Shown in pieces: positions 6,692 to 7,996 of a stretch of DNA of 7,996 nucleotides (position 1 is the stretch's first letter; each line of letters starts with the position of its first letter). The position numbers and the translations under genes were made by a program. The DNA comes from Ruminococcus sp. UBA4321. GTDB taxonomy: Bacteria > Bacillota > Clostridia > Oscillospirales > Ruminococcaceae. The stretch is taken from the NCBI GenBank assembly GCA_002393815.1, contig DGUB01000048.1, positions 1 to 7,996 on the forward strand, read 5' to 3'. The notes under the pieces were generated by a model. That model did not search any database. It was not told the DNA's origin and saw only the letters and a list, made by a program, of their open reading frames with translations.

Positions 6692-6985
6692 TCAGGATTT
6701 GAACTTGCTTTGACTTCGGGTTTTCCGGAACAGCGCAAGGCTGTATTCCTTCTCCACATAGGAGAGCATCCGGATTGCCCGGGAACGGATATTCTGCTGA
6801 CGGCACTTTCTCGAATTCCGGAACAGATATTCGAGCGGTCTGCCGTTGGCATATTCCTGATAAATCGGCTGCGAATGGTAGTTGGTGGAGAACAGGTAAA
6901 TTTCCTGGGTATTTGCCATGAGGTAGAAATTCAGCCTGTCCTGTTCCTGTGTACAAAACACCTTGGCGTTCACGTTTTTTCTCAT
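6692..6985 (-). CDS. Small basic protein of unknown function
   Basis: The product has 97 residues, begins MRKNVNAKVFCTQEQDRLNF and ends in a Lys/Arg/Ser-rich tail. The start is the ATG at 6985-6983, preceded on the minus strand by AGGAGG (6999-6994) with 8 nt spacing. A longer in-frame ATG at 7066 has no comparable ribosome binding site. The middle has RLNFYLMANTQEIYLFS (17-33), two likely beta strands, followed by a basic, probably helical half (about 55-97) with RKCRQQNIRSRAIRML. There is no signal peptide or membrane helix, so it is probably cytoplasmic. I recall similar short proteins with a YYLF-type strand annotated as hypothetical in clostridia, but I cannot name the family. A strong promoter, dedicated ribosome binding site and terminator show it is a real monocistronic gene. 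The basic composition would allow nucleic-acid binding, which is speculative. Confidence 0.8.
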   Translation of the reverse strand: MRKNVNAKVFCTQEQDRLNFYLMANTQEIYLFSTNYHSQPIYQEYANGRPLEYLFRNSRKCRQQNIRSRAIRMLSYVEKEYSLALFRKTRSQSKFKS

Positions 6986-7137
6986 CGTTATTTCCTCCTT
7001 GAAAATAATCTGAAAATCTACAGTAATTCCGTCGGGCTGGTGTCTGTATCTGACTGCATTTATCATTTTAATAAAAATTATGATGCAAAACAGGCATATT
7101 TTTGTATATTTTGGATAAATCCTTGGAAAAATAGCTT
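6986..7137 (-). other. Long 5' leader of the small basic protein gene
   Basis: From the predicted start near 7137 to the ATG at 6985 there are about 150 nt of untranslated leader. I see no hairpin with a T-run, no T-box motif and no riboswitch core that I recognise. A longer reading frame from 7066 overlaps part of it but lacks a ribosome binding site. Confidence 0.4.
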
Positions 7138-7143
7138 ATTTTT

Positions 7144-7172
7144 ATTATAGCACAAGAGCAAAATTTTGTCAA
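7144..7172 (-). promoter_or_regulatory. Sigma-A promoter of the small basic protein gene
   Basis: On the minus strand, TTGACA (7172-7167) and TATAAT (7149-7144) are separated by 17 bp, a full consensus. The -10 context, TTTATTATAGCA on the plus strand, is identical to that of the TrpB-like promoter (381-392). Confidence 0.85.
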
Positions 7173-7177
7173 GTATT

Positions 7178-7198
7178 TTCTGAAAATAAATTTCAGAA
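7178..7198. repeat. Inverted repeat upstream of the minus promoter
   Basis: TTCTGAAA (7178-7185) and TTTCAGAA (7191-7198) form a perfect 8-bp inverted repeat with a 5-nt spacer, 5 bp upstream of the -35 box. The position suits an activator or repressor site. A related repeat lies at 499-514. Confidence 0.4.
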
Positions 7199-7221
7199 CA
7201 GAAAAAAATAAAATCATGACA

Positions 7222-7294
7222 GAAAAAAACGCGGAGGATGCCACCTCCGCGTGTTCTTTTTTGAAATCAATGGGAATTGTTCTCGTGTCATTTC
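7222..7294 (-). ncRNA. Possible short RNA ending in a GC-rich terminator
   Basis: A minus-strand promoter at 7301-7329 would start a transcript near 7294, which would stop at the hairpin ending near 7222. That gives an RNA of roughly 70 nt. No gene in this divergent region otherwise needs this terminator. The RNA also contains a possible 25-codon frame starting near 7293 (MTREQFPLIS, later RRWHPP) with no ribosome binding site, so a leader peptide is less likely than an untranslated RNA. There is no homology evidence. Confidence 0.3.
7223..7262. terminator. Strong bidirectional hairpin terminator in a divergent region
   Basis: ACGCGGAGG (7229-7237) pairs perfectly with CCTCCGCGT (7244-7252) around a 6-nt loop. 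A-runs lie at 7223-7229 and T-runs at 7257-7262, so it could act on either strand. It lies between two genes that point away from each other, where no terminator is expected. Confidence 0.78.
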
Positions 7295-7300
7295 TATTAT

Positions 7301-7329
7301 ATGATACACCAGATTTCAGCATTTGTCAA
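7301..7329 (-). promoter_or_regulatory. Minus-strand promoter upstream of the orphan hairpin
   Basis: TTGACA (7329-7324) and TATCAT (7306-7301) on the minus strand are separated by 17 bp. The start would be near 7294, only about 40 nt before the hairpin stem. Confidence 0.55.
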
Positions 7330-7361
7330 GTGTTTTTCAAAAAAATATTTTCTCCGGAAGA

Positions 7362-7390
7362 TTGACAAAAATTCCGGAATATGCTATAAT
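7362..7390 (+). promoter_or_regulatory. Sigma-A promoter of gltX
   Basis: TTGACA (7362-7367) and TATAAT (7385-7390) are spaced by 17 bp, with an extended -10 TGC. TCCGGA palindromes lie on both sides of the -35 box (7353-7358 and 7372-7377). The start is predicted near 7397, giving a leader of about 35 nt. Confidence 0.9.
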
Positions 7391-7400
7391 TAAGATTATG

Positions 7401-7420
7401 AGTAAAATCAAGTAAAATCA
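7401..7420 (+). repeat. 10-bp tandem repeat in the gltX leader
   Basis: AGTAAAATCA occurs twice in succession between the gltX promoter and its ribosome binding site. A five-codon frame (ATG at 7398, MSKIK, stop) runs through the first copy and begins at about the predicted transcription start. No function is evident. Confidence 0.55.
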
Positions 7421-7431
7421 GGAAAGACGAA

Positions 7432-7996
7432 GTGATTATTTTTATGAATTATCAGGCACTTGCAGATTTATTGTTCCCGGATGTCACCGGCACGCCGGAA
7501 GACCTCGAACAGCGTTTCCCGGAACGGCATCTTCCGGCAGATGCGGTTGTCACAAGAATAGGACCCAGTCCGACAGGATTTGTTCATCTGGGAAATTTAT
7601 ATAATGCCGTTATCGGCGAAAGACTGGCGCATCAGTCCGGCGGAGTGTTCTATCTGCGTATCGAAGATACCGACGAAAAACGCAAGGTCGAAGGCGCGGT
7701 TGAAACACTGATTTCCGCTATGAACTATTTCGGTGTGCATTTCGACGAGGGTGCAACCGCTGACGGCGATAACGGAAACTATGCCCCCTACCGTCAGAGA
7801 CAGAGAAAGGAAATTTATCATATTATCGCGAAATATCTGACATTGCAGGGAAAGACTTACCCCTGCTTCCTGACTGCCGAGGAAATCGACGCTATCCGCG
7901 AACAGCAGACCGCTCATAAAGAAAACCCCGGCATTTACGGCAGATACGCCGAAGCCAACAGAAATCTGACGCTCGAACAGATTCAGGAAAATCTCA
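7432..7996 (+). CDS. gltX: Glutamyl-tRNA synthetase, N-terminal part
   Basis: This class I aminoacyl-tRNA synthetase joins glutamate to its tRNA in the cytoplasm; the gene runs off the right edge. The most likely start is GTG at 7432, because AGGAAAG (7420-7426) is correctly spaced for it. The next in-frame ATG at 7444 would be about 18 nt from that site. Counting from that ATG, RIGPSPTGFVHLGN (38-51) holds the HIGH-type signature (His48, Gly50), and FYLRIEDTDEKR (69-80) is the conserved ATP/glutamate-site segment. NYAPYRQRQRKEIY (112-125) and TYPCFLTAEEIDAIREQQ (138-155) follow. About 35 residues precede the usual bacterial N-terminus, as I recall for the longer clostridial GluRS type. In many relatives the PCF segment reads CFC and binds zinc; here the second Cys is Leu (residue 143). 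The key KMSKS motif lies outside the window. Confidence 0.95.
   Translation, partial: MIIFMNYQALADLLFPDVTGTPEDLEQRFPERHLPADAVVTRIGPSPTGFVHLGNLYNAVIGERLAHQSGGVFYLRIEDTDEKRKVEGAVETLISAMNYFGVHFDEGATADGDNGNYAPYRQRQRKEIYHIIAKYLTLQGKTYPCFLTAEEIDAIREQQTAHKENPGIYGRYAEANRNLTLEQIQENL

Noticed and set aside
6494..7150. A 218-codon plus-strand frame crossing the terminator and the small basic gene
   Set aside because: It begins inside the preceding gene in another frame, reads through a strong terminator, and runs antisense to a gene with its own promoter and ribosome binding site.
7222..7260. T-box-like GGTGG next to a CCGCG terminator on the minus strand
   Set aside because: The leader before it is only about 40 nt, too short for a T-box stem I, and the conserved TGGNACCGCG string is not present.
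7444..7446. ATG as the gltX start
   Set aside because: The only good ribosome binding site (7420-7426) is too far from this ATG but well placed for the in-frame GTG at 7432. The ATG remains an alternative.

Overview
The window looks like the chromosome of a low-to-mid GC Firmicute, most likely a clostridial relative such as Ruminococcus/Oscillospiraceae. This rests on AT-rich intergenic DNA with near-consensus sigma-A promoters (TTGACA-N17-TATAAT), strong AGGAGG-type ribosome binding sites, and a clostridial-type glutamyl-tRNA synthetase. No species assignment is possible from the sequence alone. Nothing suggests a mobile element, CRISPR array, tRNA or rRNA.

Layout from left to right. (1) The 5' end of a TrpB-like PLP enzyme gene runs leftward out of the window from 338. 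(2) A divergent promoter region with a perfect Fur-family operator (484-498) drives a tightly packed four-gene metal-uptake operon (527-3622): substrate-binding lipoprotein, ATPase, permease and an accessory lipoprotein. The last three genes start at ATGA overlaps or 2 nt after the preceding stop. The operon ends in a strong hairpin terminator. (3) A two-gene unit (3780-6632) encodes two single-pass membrane proteins. The first has an extremely acidic, roughly 260-residue N-terminal region, one transmembrane helix and three PASTA-like extracytoplasmic domains, with no kinase domain. The second has a short charged N-terminus, one transmembrane helix and an extracytoplasmic domain carrying a DxNxDG calcium-loop-like motif. 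(4) A bidirectional terminator separates this unit from a convergent small gene of 97 codons (6692-6985, minus). (5) A 446-bp divergent intergenic region (6986-7431) holds a strong minus promoter with a long leader, an inverted repeat, an unexplained GC-rich hairpin terminator with its own upstream minus promoter (possible short RNA), and the gltX promoter. (6) The 5' part of gltX runs off the right end.

How the genes work together: the ABC genes form a complete high-affinity zinc/manganese-type importer (binding protein, ATPase, permease), probably repressed by a metal-sensing Fur-family regulator when metal is plentiful. The fourth gene is an exported lipoprotein with a CC motif and probably assists in metal handling. 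The PASTA/transmembrane pair is probably an envelope module, but its function is unknown. The most notable points are the binding protein's altered metal-ligand positions and acidic (not His-rich) loop, the kinase-less PASTA protein with its huge acidic tail, the possible short RNA at 7222-7294, and the strong excess of the palindrome TCCGGA.
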